Source: Eulemur rufifrons
Lineage: Eukaryota; Chordata; Mammalia; Primates; Lemuridae
Length of the DNA stretch: 64,000 bases
Reading direction: 5' to 3'
NCBI RefSeq assembly: GCF_041146395.1
Contig: NC_091006.1
Coordinates: 7,260,001-7,324,000, forward strand
The notes below the pieces were generated by a model, which was given only the letters and a program-made list of their open reading frames with translations, was not told where the DNA came from and did not search any database. This document shows positions 35,031 to 48,038 of this stretch, piece after piece (the first letter of the stretch is position 1; each line of letters starts with the position of its first letter). A program made the position numbers and the translations under genes.

Positions 35031-36829
35031 AAAAGAAAAGTTTTCCCTGAAGTTTGTGAAGCCCTGATTTGGAGTTCACAAAGCAGGTTATAGGGAAATG
35101 TCTCCTTCCCTCCAGGGCCCCGTCAGGCCCTCGAAGGCAGTCCTGCAGGAGCAGCGCTTGCCAAACTAAGTCAGGCCAGATCCTCAAAGGAGGGGTCAAG
35201 GTTGCTGCAGCTCAACTCCCGGCTCCTCTCAGCAGCACTGGAGGAAGGCTGGGGCTGGGCTGGGCCACGGCTGCCGGGTACTGCCAGTTCTCATCTGGCT
35301 TTAGTTTCCACTGGGGTGCGCTACCAGAGGAGGTGATGTGTCTGGAAGGAGACCTTGTCCCAAGACCACCATCCACACAGAATCGTTCTGCTGGGTTGCT
35401 TCAGGTCTGGCCCTGGGCTCACTGCATCTCCTTTTCCTCACCTGTTCATGGGATGGGAATAGGAAGTCCTTGCCTTTCACGGTGTTGCCCTCACGATTCA
35501 ACAAGTCCATCAACTTTGGCAAGAGTTTACTTCGTACTTCCTGGCGCATAGGAGGTGGTTAATGTTAGCTCTCAGCATCTCCTGACCCGATTCCTCCAGT
35601 GGTCTCCAATTAGAAGAGCCCAACTGCTTTTCATTCCTTTATGAAATGGGGTGGTCGCTGTATAAATAAATCAAATGCCAATAATCTTGGGGGAGAACTA
35701 GTTCAGATTTGCTATTGACCCACCATCATTATTTGCACTTAAATGATATAATTGGTTCTCTTCAGCTTCACCCCTGAATTGATTCCCTATGTGAAGGTGA
35801 TTCATTATAATTAGAGCAAACTATTTGTAATAGCAAGAGATTGGAAACAACCTCTTTGCTGAACCAATTTGCTTCAAAAAGGAACTGGATGTCAGACCGT
35901 TAATACTCATGTGTGTACATGTTCGTGTGCTTTATGTTTGTATGTATTTATACATGTGTGTGTGTGAGTATACACACACCCACACCCTTTGGAAGGATTA
36001 CACAAGAGAGTAGTGACATTGGTGGCCTCTGGGGAGGGACTAGGGGATAAGAGACATGGGAAGACACTTTTCACTGCAGAGCCTTTTGTATCTTTCGCAT
36101 TCTGAACCACACGAATGTATTCTTTATGCTCAAAGAAGCTTAATATAAGCAGGGAAAAAATGATCCACCCCTGTGGATCACAGCTGTTGGGGCTGGTTTG
36201 GGAGAATTGCCAAGTCAAATGGGTGGGACACTGGGACTCTGGAGTGGCATGGGCTCTGGCCACGGGGCGTGACTCCGAAGGCCTGCAGCAGCCTAGAGCT
36301 GCACATGCGTCCCAGGACAAGCTTATGGCGTGGTGGGAACATGCACACACGGACGACTGCAGAGAGTGCAAAAGCACTGTCCAAAGCGGGGGCTAAGTTT
36401 CAAATCCGCAATGAGGCAGCACAGGGTCGGGGTGAAGGGGCGAGGATCCTGGAGTCAGCTCCCCGAGGTCAAACCCAGTCCTGCCACATGCCCGCCGGGT
36501 GCAGCTATCAGCAGTTCACGCCTCTCTGTGCCTCTGTAAAGAGCAACAGTGACAGAACTTACCTGGCACAGGTAAGCCCAGGTGGTGAGTGAGCTGTACA
36601 TGTTTTCATATTAAATATCATTGCAGTTCCTATTACACAGCAAGAAATTATCATGGGCTCTTAAATTTAGTACCTGGAACTCTCCCAGTTAACCCTGGCA
36701 GTTGTTAAAATTACTCATAAAGTAGAACCAGAGAAAATTACTAGGAAAACAAAAAAGGCTGAAGCTCAGCAGGGGACGTGCGTGTGTGTGAGCTCCTCCT
36801 GGTGGCAATGACACGAAAGGCAGCCCCGG

Positions 36830-38165
36830 CATCTGACATCACCAGTATCTGCCATCCTTTCAGGCCAACCAGTCTCACGAGGGTCTGGCCTCGGCCCTCA
36901 CAGGGAGAGGGGTCTACACTGCTCTCTACTACTGTCCCTCATCCTGACGTCCAGCCTATCACACCCCAGGCCTGGGGCCTGGGACACAGTAGGCTCTAAT
37001 ATGACATAACTGAAAAACTCAACATAAACGGATGATCAGTTTGGGAAGATGAAGACGTCTAGCGGTGGATGGTGGTGACGGGTGCACAACAATGCGAGTG
37101 AAAGCAATGCTACTGAACGGCACAGTTACAAATGGTTCAAATGGTAAATTTCACATTATGTGTATTTCCCACAATGAAAGTAAATAAATAAATGGCTGAG
37201 GTCTAGTATCTTCACCTGCTCTCTCAATTCTCCCTGACCACCCCTGTGCTGGCTCCTTTACCAGACCCTGTTCTCTAAATATCGAAAGGGCCCCCCCCTT
37301 CCGGGTCCTCTCCAATCTCTGTGCTCCCTTCCAGCTGGAATCACCAGGCCCCTGGCTTTGACTCCAGCTGCACCCTGAGCACTGCCCGCAGCTGTGGGCC
37401 TCCAGCCCCAGCGGCCCCCTGAGCCCCAGCGGCCTGCTCAACATCTCCACCTGGAGCCCTCACGGGCACCTCACCCCCAAGACGGTCAAGTCAGAGCTCC
37501 CCTCCTCGACCTGCTCCTCCCTCCCATTTCCCATCTCTGCCAACGGCCCTTCCCCCAGATGCTCAGGCCGAGGCCCCGTGATTCCCATCTTCCCCTGGCC
37601 CCAACTTCCAATCCGCCGGCGCGTCCTGCTGCTTTTCCTCCGAAGCACATCCTATGCCCACCCGTCTTGTCTGCTCCCCATCGCCACCACCTCGCTCCAA
37701 GCCATCCTTGTTTCCTTCCTGGACTACCGCAGTGGCTGCCACCCCTGCCCTCCCAACAACGCATTTTCCTCCCAACAGCCACAGCCATCGTCCTAGCGGG
37801 CAGCTCTGATCATCACGCCCCTGCTTCAAACCCTCCAAAACAACTCAGTGCTCTCGGGCTACTGTCCATGTTCCTCATCCTCACAAGGCCCCAGGTCACC
37901 TGGTTCCTGTCCACTGCCTTCACCTCACGCTGGATGGAGGCTCCTCACTTGCCAGGCACACCAGCCTTCTTTGTGTTCCTTGTCAACACTGCCTGAATGC
38001 TGTCCTCCTGTTCCCAAAGCCACGCCTTCTCGTTCCCAGCTCAGCCTACATGTCGCTGCCTCTGCAAGACCTTCCCATCCCCAATACCTGAAGTGGCCCT
38101 GCACTCTCTCCCTGCGCCGATTCCTTGGCCAACATGATCGCTTTACCTCTATCTCCCTCACCGGA
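36830..38165 (+). mobile_element. L2 element(s), long copy
   Basis: TCCTTCCTGGACTACCGCAG, CTGATCATCACGCCCCTGCT and CAAAACAACTCAGTGCTC follow the order of the L2 ORF2/3' region. A second L2-like end is at 36930-37000. Confidence 0.65.
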
Positions 38166-38599
38166 GAGGCCAGCCATGCAGGCAGGGCCCTGGTCTGCCC
38201 CGCTCACCGCGGGCTCCCCAGCTCCAAGGACAGAGCCGGCACAGGGGAGCCGTGTCGCAGTGAGGGGGTAAGTGAAGAAGTCAATACAAACTCACTGCCT
38301 CACAAATGGAGCCCGTAATTTGGAAAGCCGCCAACAGGCAGAGTGGCAGGAACAGGTGACATCTATGGAGGGGAGGTGGCAGAGGGACAGAACCACTGCA
38401 GCTTGTTGGGGGAGAAGGCAACCTAACTGAATGGTGACCGTGACCATTACTGCCCTCAACTCAGGGCCTGCAGCAAAGCTGTGGGCCGCATGGGTGCAGG
38501 GAGCTCGACCTTCAGAGAGAGAGCCCACCCCTCGCCAGCACCCCCACCCACGCTGTGCTTCACCTGAAAACGGTCCTGCGACTCACCCTGAAGGAGGGG

Positions 38600-39419
38600 A
38601 GGGAAACAGTTTGAAAGTCACGAAAATATATTAAAACAGCCGTTGTCTTCGCTCTCAGCCCTGGCTTCCCCTCCCAGTGCCCTCTGCCCACCACCCGCCA
38701 CCAACTTTCAGAGAAAAAGATGTCCAGGGCGGGAAAACAGAGGCGCCCGGCCGCAGCCCCGGGTCTGGGGAGGCCCCTCCAGCCTGGGAGTGGAGGCGCC
38801 TAACAGTCTCTACAGGCTCGACGCCACCGTCGACGAGGGGGCCGCTGGGACGCCAGAGGTGCAGGAGGGTCAGGCAGGACGCAGCGGACAGTCGGGCCTT
38901 GCCACGGGGACAGAAAACAGAAGAGAAATGAACAGAGTGAAGGGGGGGAGAGAGACTACAGCAATGGGGGAGGCACAGAGGAGTGAGGGAAGTCATGGGG
39001 TAGGAGGATAAGGGACCCCCCCAGGGTGACACCCACTCTGTGGGTGATGGGGGTCGGGGAGGCTGAGGAGCTGGGTTTGGGGCAGCAGACGCCGCTGAGA
39101 GGGAGGAAGGGGAAATATAGGAGAGAAAAGAGCACTTGGCACTCGGGAGAGGTAGAAATGTGGGTTCTGCCAAGGCCACAGAGAGGAGAAAACAGAGGAC
39201 GTGAGAGAAGGAAAGTCCCAGAGTGGGCAAGGCCAGGCCACAACCAGGCCAGACTAGGGAACGTGGGTGAGTCCCCAGAATGCCGGGCCGGCTGGAATGG
39301 CTGAGGAGACAGCAGTGTCACCCAGGAGCTGGCAAGGGGGGAGACGGAACCAGGAGGCTGAGAGGGGCTGGAACAGACACCTGCAGGTTCTGCCGCCTGC
39401 ACCCCGCCCCACACGTGGG
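38600..39419 (-). other. C19orf47 3' UTR (extent uncertain)
   Basis: G/C-rich sequence after the TAG at 39420. No canonical AATAAA was spotted nearby; a variant AATATA on the minus strand lies at 38627-38632. A longer UTR is possible. Confidence 0.4.
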
Positions 39420-39914
39420 CTAGAAGGTCCTGCGGCCCAGTCTTTTGAACACGCTCACAGTGCCCGTGTGGTCCATCTGGGCACCAAGGCCCTCGCTGGA
39501 GCTGCTCCCCCGGGGCCCCACCAGAGTCCTCTTAATGGTGATCTTGACCTCGGCTGAGGACTTACTCTTGGTGCTCGTGACCTGGCTGTCCTGGGCCTCG
39601 GGCACAAGGGCGGCCTTGCCCAGTCTCTGGATGATGCTGACTTTGGACAGGGACTCCGGTTTCCTCTCCGGCCCAGGGCGTGAGGAAAGCGCCAGGCGCC
39701 GCAGTGTCGGGGCAGTGGCCGTTGTCGCCGAGCTTGTGGCCTTGGCTTTGACAGTCAGTGCCGGCTGGGGACTGGCCTTGGCTGGGCCCCGTCCTAGCTT
39801 CTTCAGGACCCCAGCATACTGCAAGACAGAGCTGCTGCTGTCGTTGTCACTGTCCCAAGCCAGATCCTCGTCCATCTCCGGGGTGGCCCCCAGGCGACTA
39901 AAAACTCCTGTGGG
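39420..39914 (-). CDS. C19orf47: C19orf47 last coding exon (residues 223-386)
   Basis: The acceptor CCTCTGCAG ends at 39915; the exon opens in phase 0 with PTGVFSRLGATPEMDEDLAW and ends ...VFKRLGRRTF-TAG. It has an acidic/serine patch (about 237-251), a low-complexity Ala/Thr/Ser/Pro-rich middle (about 266-305) and basic clusters. It holds four of the five h-h-x-[RK]-L-G motifs: VFSRLG 226-231, VLKKLG 258-263, IIQRLG 316-321, VFKRLG 377-382. No enzyme motif is visible. It is probably largely disordered, with short binding motifs. Confidence 0.97.
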   Translation of the reverse strand, partial: PTGVFSRLGATPEMDEDLAWDSDNDSSSSVLQYAGVLKKLGRGPAKASPQPALTVKAKATSSATTATAPTLRRLALSSRPGPERKPESLSKVSIIQRLGKAALVPEAQDSQVTSTKSKSSAEVKITIKRTLVGPRGSSSSEGLGAQMDHTGTVSVFKRLGRRTF

Positions 39915-41486
39915 CTGCAGAGGTCAGAGATAGAACAAGGAAGTCATTTAGTCACTCAACACACATTCATGAAGAGCTGCCTCCCCTGTGCCCGGCCCCC
40001 TGGGACTCACAGTGGGCAGAAATACCCATCAGTGGCACACTCAACAGTGGTGAGAGCCGTGATGGGGAAAGTCCCGGGGCCGGGGAGCCCAGAGGAAGCA
40101 CCGAACCTTGCCTGGACACTCAGGGAAGCCCCCCTGGGACAGGGGACATCTGAGCTGATGCCTGAAAGTTCGGTGGAAGTGGGTCAGGCACAGAAGGAAG
40201 AGAAAGGGCGTGCCGTGCAGAGGGACGAGCACAAGCAAGGTCTATAGGTGGGCACGAATGGGAGGATTAATTTGGTCATTCACTTGACAAATATTTCCTG
40301 AGTCCCATCTCTGTACCAGGCCCTCAGCTGGGCAGTGCTGGGGACGCAGTGATGACCAAGACAGCCCCAGCCCTGCCCTCATGGGGCTCAGAGCCCAGTC
40401 GGGAGACAGGCTTGGCATCAGAAACGACACAGACAATTCTGTAAGAATGACAGTGATGCATTCTACAAAGGACAGCAGAGTGCTGGAGGGCAGGAAACAC
40501 GGACGCTCGTCCCCTCTTGGAGTCCGGAGAACTTTCTCTGAGGCACCAACTCTGAAGCCAGGCCCTCCAGGATGAATCAGCAGAGAGGAGAGCACATTCC
40601 CTGAGGCAGGAATAATCATCCTATTTATTGAGCACTCACTGTGTGCCAAGCTCTTTACATGGCCGAATCTTTAAGGCACATGATCCTGCGTGTTATGATC
40701 ATACTTATAAGATTCTAGAAAGGGAGAGAAAGCCAGAGTGGTTGTGCCCTGGCACGCGAGGGACTGAGAGGTAGGAAACACAGCTGGGGAGTCCACGTTT
40801 AAAGAGCGCTTCCCACGTGCCGGCACCATGCAGGCATCATCCCACTGTCCTTTGAGGTGGGCACCGTACAGATGAGGAAGCTGAGGTACAAAGAGCTTAA
40901 GTGACATGGCCAAGGCCACGCAGCCAGCCCCCAGTGGACTTCAGGGTGCCCCTAACCACATGCAGGAGTGCAGGCCATGGCGAGAGGAGCGGGCTTCATC
41001 GTGAGCACAGAGAAGAGCCTCTGAAGGGCCTTGAGCAGGGGAACAGGACGGGCGTTGCCATGGGGACAGGGGACTGCAGAGGGTTAAGGGCAACTGTGCA
41101 AGACAAGTTGGCAGCTATCGCCCTATCCAGACAGGGAGAGGTGGCAGGGGAGGTGGAGACAGACGGGATCATGAGATGGGTGACGGACAGGAATGGAGAC
41201 CGTGGGCAGCCCTAACATGGGGGCCCAGGAGAGGGCCTGCTTTGGGGGAAGATGCTGAGGCCAGTCTGGGACATGGTGGGTGGGAGGCAGGATCCCTGCA
41301 GCTGGAAATCGGGAGAGAAGATAGGGCAGAAGACAGAAGCGAAGGCAGCCAGAGCAAAGAAGGGCGCTGAGGCTGGGAAGGTGGATGAGATGGCCACGTG
41401 AGGGGTGAGAAGGGAAGTGGCAGGAACGACACCCAGGCAACACAAGAATCTGCGAGCCCAGAGCCGCTCCCCCATTCCCAGCTCAC
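39915..41486 (-). other. C19orf47 intron 8
   Basis: Holds a copy of the unnamed ancient repeat (40270-40590), a MIR on the minus strand (40615-40945, with GAGGAAGCTGAGGTACAAAG), and G-rich sequence. Confidence 0.85.
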
Positions 41487-41557
41487 CTTATTCCCTGTCG
41501 TCGTGTCTGCCTTGGTCTCTGCGCCGAGGCGGTCAAACACGGATGTCCTGTGGAGAC
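41487..41557 (-). CDS. C19orf47: C19orf47 coding exon 7 (residues 199-222)
   Basis: The acceptor CCTTCCAG ends at 41558 and the donor AATAAG|GTGAGC follows 41487. Entered in phase 1, left in phase 0. It encodes LHRTSVFDRLGAETKADTTT, including the first h-h-x-[RK]-L-G motif (VFDRLG 205-210). Confidence 0.96.
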
Positions 41558-43068
41558 CTGGAAGGGAAGTGAGACCGTCAGGCAGCGCCTGCTGAGCAGC
41601 CCCTGTGGGCCGGGCCCAGGCCGAGCACTGTACAGACACCACGGGCAGATGACACGGCCAGCCCAGACACCAGCCAGCTCTGGGACAGGCAGGACAGACT
41701 GCGCCGAGTCAGGTTTGGGTCTACGCTGTTGACTCACGTTGACCTGAGCCTGCCCGCACATGGCTGGTGTTGGATGTGGGAAAAATCAGCTAACATGACA
41801 TGCACATCCCTCGCACCTCGGCACAAGCTCGCAAAATGTATGCGTGGGAAGAGTTCTCAATCCCTACTCGTCCCTTTCACTTCTTGGGGTCATGGCCTCC
41901 AGACCCCCTCCAGACTACCATCTGATGAATGGTAGTGAGTCCTCTCCCTACGTTATAACCTAAATGTCCATCAACTGGAGAATGTTTACTAAATCATATG
42001 AATACTACAGAAATAATAAACGACCATTAAAAAAAGAATGACGAAGGTCTACATGCACTAATGTCAAAAGATCTCAATAAAAAGTTACAGAACAATACTT
42101 ACAGGATGATGCTTTTTGTGTTTAAAAAAGAAAAAAATGCCTACATATGTGTACATATGCATACACAGACGCTGGTCTGCAAAGGTTAACAATGGACGGG
42201 GGACATGGAGTGAGGGGAAAATGTTTTTACTGTATACGTTTCCGCATCATCTGAAAGTTTTCCCATGAGAATGCACAGAGACAGTCCCCATCTTACGATG
42301 GTTCAACATACGATTTTTGACTTTAGTGTGGTGCAAAAGCAATATGCATTCAGTAGAAACATACTTCAGATTCTGAATTTTGATCTGTCCTCAGGCTACT
42401 GACATGCACTGCAACACTCTCTCGTGCTCCCGGACGGCAGCAGCTCCCGCTCAGCCTCACGATCGTGAGGTAACTGTGTCGCCGGATGAACTTGGCTAAT
42501 GTGAGTGTTCTGAGAACATTTAAGCTAGGCCTAGGCTAAGCTATGATGTTCAGTAGGTTAGGTGTATTAAATGCATTTTCGACTTACAATATTTTTAAGT
42601 TAAGATGGGCTTATTGAAACACAACCCCACTGTGAGTCAAGCAGCATGCTCTAAGCAATACTCTAAGACAATCCTACTAAAAGCACTGCCATCTCTGGAC
42701 TACCAGCTACGAGCCTTAGCTTGGGACTGAATCCCAACTGTCTCCTCTGGCTCGTAACTGTGGTGCACACTTTGGGGCCCCTGCCCTTGGCCAGGCACGG
42801 TCACCCACTACAGGCAGGCCATCACTGAATCCCTGCCCTTGCTCCTCAGGGAAGAGGTCCTGAGAAGGCCACCTACACTAACTGCAGGATGACAGGGGAT
42901 GTGGCCCCTTCTCTGCAGCCACTATGGCTGTCCCCTTGGCCCAAGGCCCCGTGGATCCCCTGTTAGAGCCTGCTCCCCAGCCATCGCCTGTAGGGCGTGA
43001 CCAACCCCGTGCAATGCAGTAAAGGGAAACAGTCTCCACACAGAAGTGTGCCTTTCACGAGCCGGTAC
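41558..43068 (-). other. C19orf47 intron 7
   Basis: Holds an old L1M fragment (about 41940-42270) and a DNA-transposon-like element (about 42275-42640). The rest is unassigned. Confidence 0.85.
42275..42640. mobile_element. non-autonomous DNA transposon (MER-class)
   Basis: The left end CCCCATCTTACGATGGTTCA and right end TTTAAGTTAAGATGGG form a partial terminal inverted repeat. The body GGCCTAGGCTAAGCTATGAT and GTAGGTTAGGTGTATTAAAT is a familiar repeat whose exact name I cannot assign. Confidence 0.55.
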
Positions 43069-43221
43069 CTTTCGCTGCCTGCTGCTGCTCCAGGATCTTG
43101 CGGGTCCTGGGAGTGGTGCCTTTGGGCATGTTGATGATGTATTTCCCCTCCATCTCAGCAGTGACCCGGCGCCGCTTCGTGGGAACAGCCAGGCTCTCCT
43201 CCTCCCGGCGGGCTAGTGCTG
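43069..43221 (-). CDS. C19orf47: C19orf47 coding exon 6 (residues 148-198), with NLS
   Basis: Acceptor CTCCCCTAG ends at 43222; donor GAAAG|GTACCG. It encodes AALARREEESLAVPTKRRRV and onward. PTKRRRV (161-167) is a classical monopartite nuclear localisation signal. It is followed by the conserved INMPKGTTPRTRKILEQQQA stretch, which has no known fold. Confidence 0.97.
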
Positions 43222-44647
43222 CTAGGGGAGGAAGGCAGGGGTTCAGCACTCTCTGAGATGGAATTTTCTCCTGGGGTAGGGGCTGGACACCAGGCAAAGG
43301 GCACACAGGTGCCCTTTAATGCATTCACATGTCTGCAATCCCTTTTCTTCCCAACCACCCACATCACCACTGACTGAACCACTGAGACACTCAGGTCTGG
43401 GCAACATGAGGTTGCAGAAGGCACTCAGAATCCCCAGACTGTGGCGGGCCTCCCAGGCTCTCTTTGGCTCTGTCCCTGTCCCAAGCAAGCTCACAGCCCA
43501 GCCCAGCCCAAATCCCCTCAGATGGAGAACCTACAGAGTGAGTGGTGGAAAGTTCTAGAGCTCCAACTAGGTAGCACTTTCATGGCTATGCTCATTTTTT
43601 AACAAGTAATCGAGCTGTATACTTAGAAGCTGTGCACCATGCATAAATAAATGTTACCTCAATTTTTTAAAAAAGGAACCCCTCAAATGTGTCGAGGGGT
43701 AAAAGAACCAGTCGTTCCTGGGCTCACCATCTTTTCAATCCTTATAAACTCATTTTAACTTTCTTGTTCTTGGCACACGAATCAAAGGCCAGAGGGGTAA
43801 AGAACTTCCAACCACATAAGACAAAGGGGAGACCTCACAATGGAGGTGGTTGGGGCATGACGGGAGGGGGCATCAGAGACATGAAGCTCCCTGGGCCTCA
43901 GTTTCCACATGTGCCTAAGGACACCGTAAGATTGCTGCTGTGGGGCTGGACCCAACAAAGGCAGGAGAGTGTGGAAGGCAGAAGGAGGGCTTGGAAGCCC
44001 AAAGGCTGGAGTCCCATTCCCAGCTTTCAAGAGTGCTCCAGGCAAAGGGAACACGAGGGACAAAGGCCCCACGGTGGGGAGGAGGACAGAGGGGAGCTGA
44101 GCCTGCCAGCAAGAGGGAGGTGCGAGAGATGAGTCCACATTGCGCAGGGCCCTATAAGGCCATGAGGGGAAGACTGGACTTTCTTAATGGAATAATGGGG
44201 AGCCCTGGAGAGTTATAGTTCAAGGCTGTGATAGGATCAGACCGAAGGTCTTACAGGATCCTTTGGCTGCTAAGATGAGGCAGTAGGTTCTTTACCTTTG
44301 ACCCCAGGCATTGAGCACAGGGCCGGGAGCCAGTGAGGGGCTCAGGGAACACCTGTTAAAAGACTGCACCACCGAGAACTGCAATGCACGTGTGTTCCAA
44401 CACATCATCTCAAGCGCTTCCAACCTTCCTCTCAGGTAGGGTATCACCACCCCCCCGCTACACAGGCGTGGAAAGTGAGGCCCACAGAGTGCAGCGACTT
44501 GACCAAGTTCACAGAAGTGATTCAAACTCTTTGTATACTCTGCGGCCTGCAGAGCACCTTACAAAGTTGGGAGCAGGACCCCCAAATGCCTTCTGCCAAC
44601 CCATATTCACCTCCAGCTCTTCCCACCTCCTGCCCAAGTCCCCTCAC
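43222..44647 (-). other. C19orf47 intron 6
   Basis: Contains a piece of the unnamed ancient repeat at 43990-44290 and a MIR on the minus strand at 44385-44560. No other features seen. Confidence 0.8.
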
Positions 44648-44785
44648 CTGCGGCCTTGGCACTCTTTGCTGCCATCTTATTGGACACAGTGACTGAGATC
44701 TTGGACGTGCTGGTGTCTGGCCGCCTGGGGGGAGTGCCAGGTGGGGAGTCTCGGTTCAGGCTGTTGGTGATCATTCGGGAGGCGG
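44648..44785 (-). CDS. C19orf47: C19orf47 coding exon 5 (residues 102-147)
   Basis: Acceptor CTTCCCACAG ends at 44786; donor GCCGCAG|GTGAGG. Encodes ASRMITNSLNRDSPPGTPPR and RPDTSTSKISVTVSNKMAAK. The SPPGTPP stretch resembles proline-directed kinase sites (inference). 138 nt, entering and leaving in phase 1. Confidence 0.96.
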
Positions 44786-45049
44786 CTGTGGGAAGGAAAG
44801 CAAAGCCCGTTTGGGTGGGGTCCTGGGAGGCAGGCCTGAATCAGCAGTCTCAGGGCTAGGACGGAGAAGGCCAGCCTTAGGACTGAATGAGGAAGGGTCA
44901 GCTGGTGTCACCCCTGTGGCTGTACTGTCCTCATGATGGGGATGCTTGAGGTGGGGTAGGCTTCTGTCCCTGTGAGAGCCTTCATTCAAATACTCTACCT
45001 GGCCAAGTGTAATACAATCAAGATTTTTTGCTATAAAAGGCAAGCTGTT

Positions 45050-45330
45050 GGCCAGGCGTGGTAGTTCATGCCTATAATCCTAGCACTTTGCGGGGCTTAG
45101 ATGGGAGGATGACTTGTTGAGCCAGCCTGAGCAATAGCAAGACTTAGTCTCTATAAAAAATTTAAAAATTAGCCAGGCATGGTGGCACACGCCTATAGTC
45201 CCAGCTACTCGGGAGGCTGAGGCAGGAGATCAAGTGAGTCCAGGAGTTTGAGGCTGTAGTGAGCTATGATGCCAGTGAACTCTAGTCTGAGCAACAGAGC
45301 AAGACCCTGTCAATCAATCAATCAATCAAT
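45050..45330 (+). mobile_element. Alu with (CAAT)n tail
   Basis: GGCCAGGCGTGGTAGTTCAT start; the tail has become (TCAA)n at 45308-45330, a tetranucleotide microsatellite. Confidence 0.88.
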
Positions 45331-45604
45331 AGCACGCAGTTGAGAGGGCCATGCCTCTTGTACTGTACCCAGAGGGAAGTGTATTGCTTCAAAGAAGTCA
45401 GATATATGATGTTTTATCATCCTGACAGGTAACCACCATTTGGGGCTAAACAATCAACTTAATCTTTGCTCTACTGAATTTGAGTTGCCATCAGGACGTC
45501 ACAGTACAAAGAACTGCTCTCTTTCCCCCTTCCCAACAGATCACACATGTACAACGTTACAAAGTATATTATCAGGAATGTTGTTTTTCGAGCATTCTTC
45601 CCCA

Positions 45605-46055
<451 letters not shown>

Positions 46056-46329
46056 GTGTGTGTATTTTAATTTTTTAAACTTCTTTAAAACTATTAAAGA
46101 CATTCAGAAGGGTATGAAAATTTAATTTACAGAGATTTAAAAGGCTGGCAAACTAATCTGTGCTATTAGAAATCAGGGTAGTGGGTACTTGGAGAGAGGG
46201 TCGTGACTGGGCGAAGGCGAGAGGGGGATTCTGAGAGGCTGGTCATGTTTCTGTTTCTGGATTTAGATGCTGGCTGCAAGGATGTCCCGTTTGTGAAGGT
46301 CGTTCAGCTGTACGTTATGATTGAATCCT

Positions 46330-46838
46330 TTGCTGTATGTATGTTGTCAAGGACTGTTGCAGAAATGAACCCTAATTTTTTCAGCCTCCCTGCATCCACA
46401 CCTTTGGGTAGGCCCTGTTCACACTGACTCCGGGCTTAGCCATGTGACTTGCTTTGGCCAACGGTACAAAAGCAAATGTTACGCAAGCAGGGGCTTAAGA
46501 GGTGCTTCGCGCATCAGGGCCTGCCCTTGCCCTCTTATGCTGCTTTTGGGAACTCCACAACCGCCACTGCGAGAACAAGCCCAGGCTAGCCTGCTGGATA
46601 ATGACAGACACGTAGCCAAGTCACCTCTGTCAGTCCAGATGACATCAAGCCAACCATGAGATGCGAATGAGGCCATCAACCCAGCCTCAACTTAGCTGCC
46701 AGGTGACTACTGAGATCAGCTGAGCTGGCCCAGAGCAAAACTGACCAGCCAACCAATCAGATCATGAGAAATAAAGGGTTGTGTTTTAAACCCCAGCTTC
46801 AGGGTGGCTTGTCAAGCGGCAAAGGCTAACTAATATGT
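46330..46838 (+). mobile_element. MLT1-type MaLR LTR
   Basis: GGGCTTAGCCATGTGACTTG, CAATCAGATCATGAGAAATA and AGCGGCAAAGGCTAACTAAT follow the MLT1 order. Solo LTR in C19orf47 intron 5. Confidence 0.7.
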
Positions 46839-47699
46839 ATGTTAAATTTTAAAAGTTTATTTTGAAAAAAGGTATCATACTGCTTGAAAAAAGCCAAAGT
46901 ACTATTCTTCACAGATTCCATATTTGCCAATTTGCCTGCTCACTAAAATGTATTTTTCACCCCAAAATCAATACAGGCAGTGATTTCAGTCATTTACAGA
47001 CATGCACAGGGGAAAATTTGAGTCACCCAACACACATGTTCCCAACTGAGGTCAAATAAGGCACTGCTGCCTTCTTGGTGTAGCCCCCATACTGTAAGCA
47101 AGTATCCTTTTCCTGGGATATTTAATGCCACACATGTGAATGTTTTTCACATTTTTATGCCTTTTGTTGACGATTTTGTTGTTTAAAATGGCCCCCAAGC
47201 ACAGTGTCGAAGTGCTGTGAAAGAAAGCTACGTGCAAGAAAGGTATGATGTGCCTTAAGGAAAAAATATTCATGTTAGATAAGCCTTGTCCAGTGCTGAG
47301 CTCTAATGTTGTTGGCTGTTGGGTTCCATGATAATGAATCAATGGTATATGCTAAATAAGCTTTCTTTAAAAGGAAACACACATAAAATAAGGTTAGGTA
47401 TTTGACTGTGACTGGAGGCTTGCTAAAACCTAGTACTCTATTTCCCCTAGGAGCAATGGTTCAGTATTTCCTAATTCAGTGCATGTGGTGACTTTATAGA
47501 ACATAACTACATGAGTGAGAACGGACTGTGTGTATAGCCACTCACTACCCGGTTTATTTTTTTCCCTAAGAGAAAAGGGCCTCAGATGGCTTTGTTTCCA
47601 CCTCTGCAGACTACAGGACAGAGAGGACGACCGAGTGTGTCCCCGTCACTGATGGAGTGTAAGAAGGAAGGAAAGGGGACCTGAATAGATGAGACTCAC

Positions 47700-47781
47700 C
47701 GCTAGAGGTGCCACGGCGAATCTCGCCTGGGAGGGGGCTGGGGCTGCAGGGCACTGACTCGGTGGCAGCTTTGCACATGTC
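47700..47781 (-). CDS. C19orf47: C19orf47 coding exon 4 (residues 75-102)
   Basis: Acceptor TTTTTTTACAG ends at 47782; donor AGCG|GTGAGT. Encodes DMCKAATESVPCSPSPLPGE and then IRRGTSS. A Ser-Pro-rich linker after the SAM domain. Phase 0 in, phase 1 out. Confidence 0.96.
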
Positions 47782-47929
47782 CTGTAAAAAAATAGGCACC
47801 TGGGTTACCACAGCAGAACTGGGGACTCAGAGATCTGAACAGTACCAGGAGGGTCAAAACCCAACTGCTAGAGAAGATTTTAAACCACTTCACTCCCGAC
47901 CATGAGAAGGCATCAGACACACCTAAACT

Positions 47930-47987
47930 GAGGGGCATTCTACAAAATATCTGACCAATATTCTTCAAAACTATGAAGGTCGTGCTC

Positions 47988-48038
<51 letters not shown>

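Noticed and set aside
37394..37996. Plus-strand frame of 200 codons, Pro/Ser/His-rich
   Set aside because: It coincides with a long L2 element; no coding signature.
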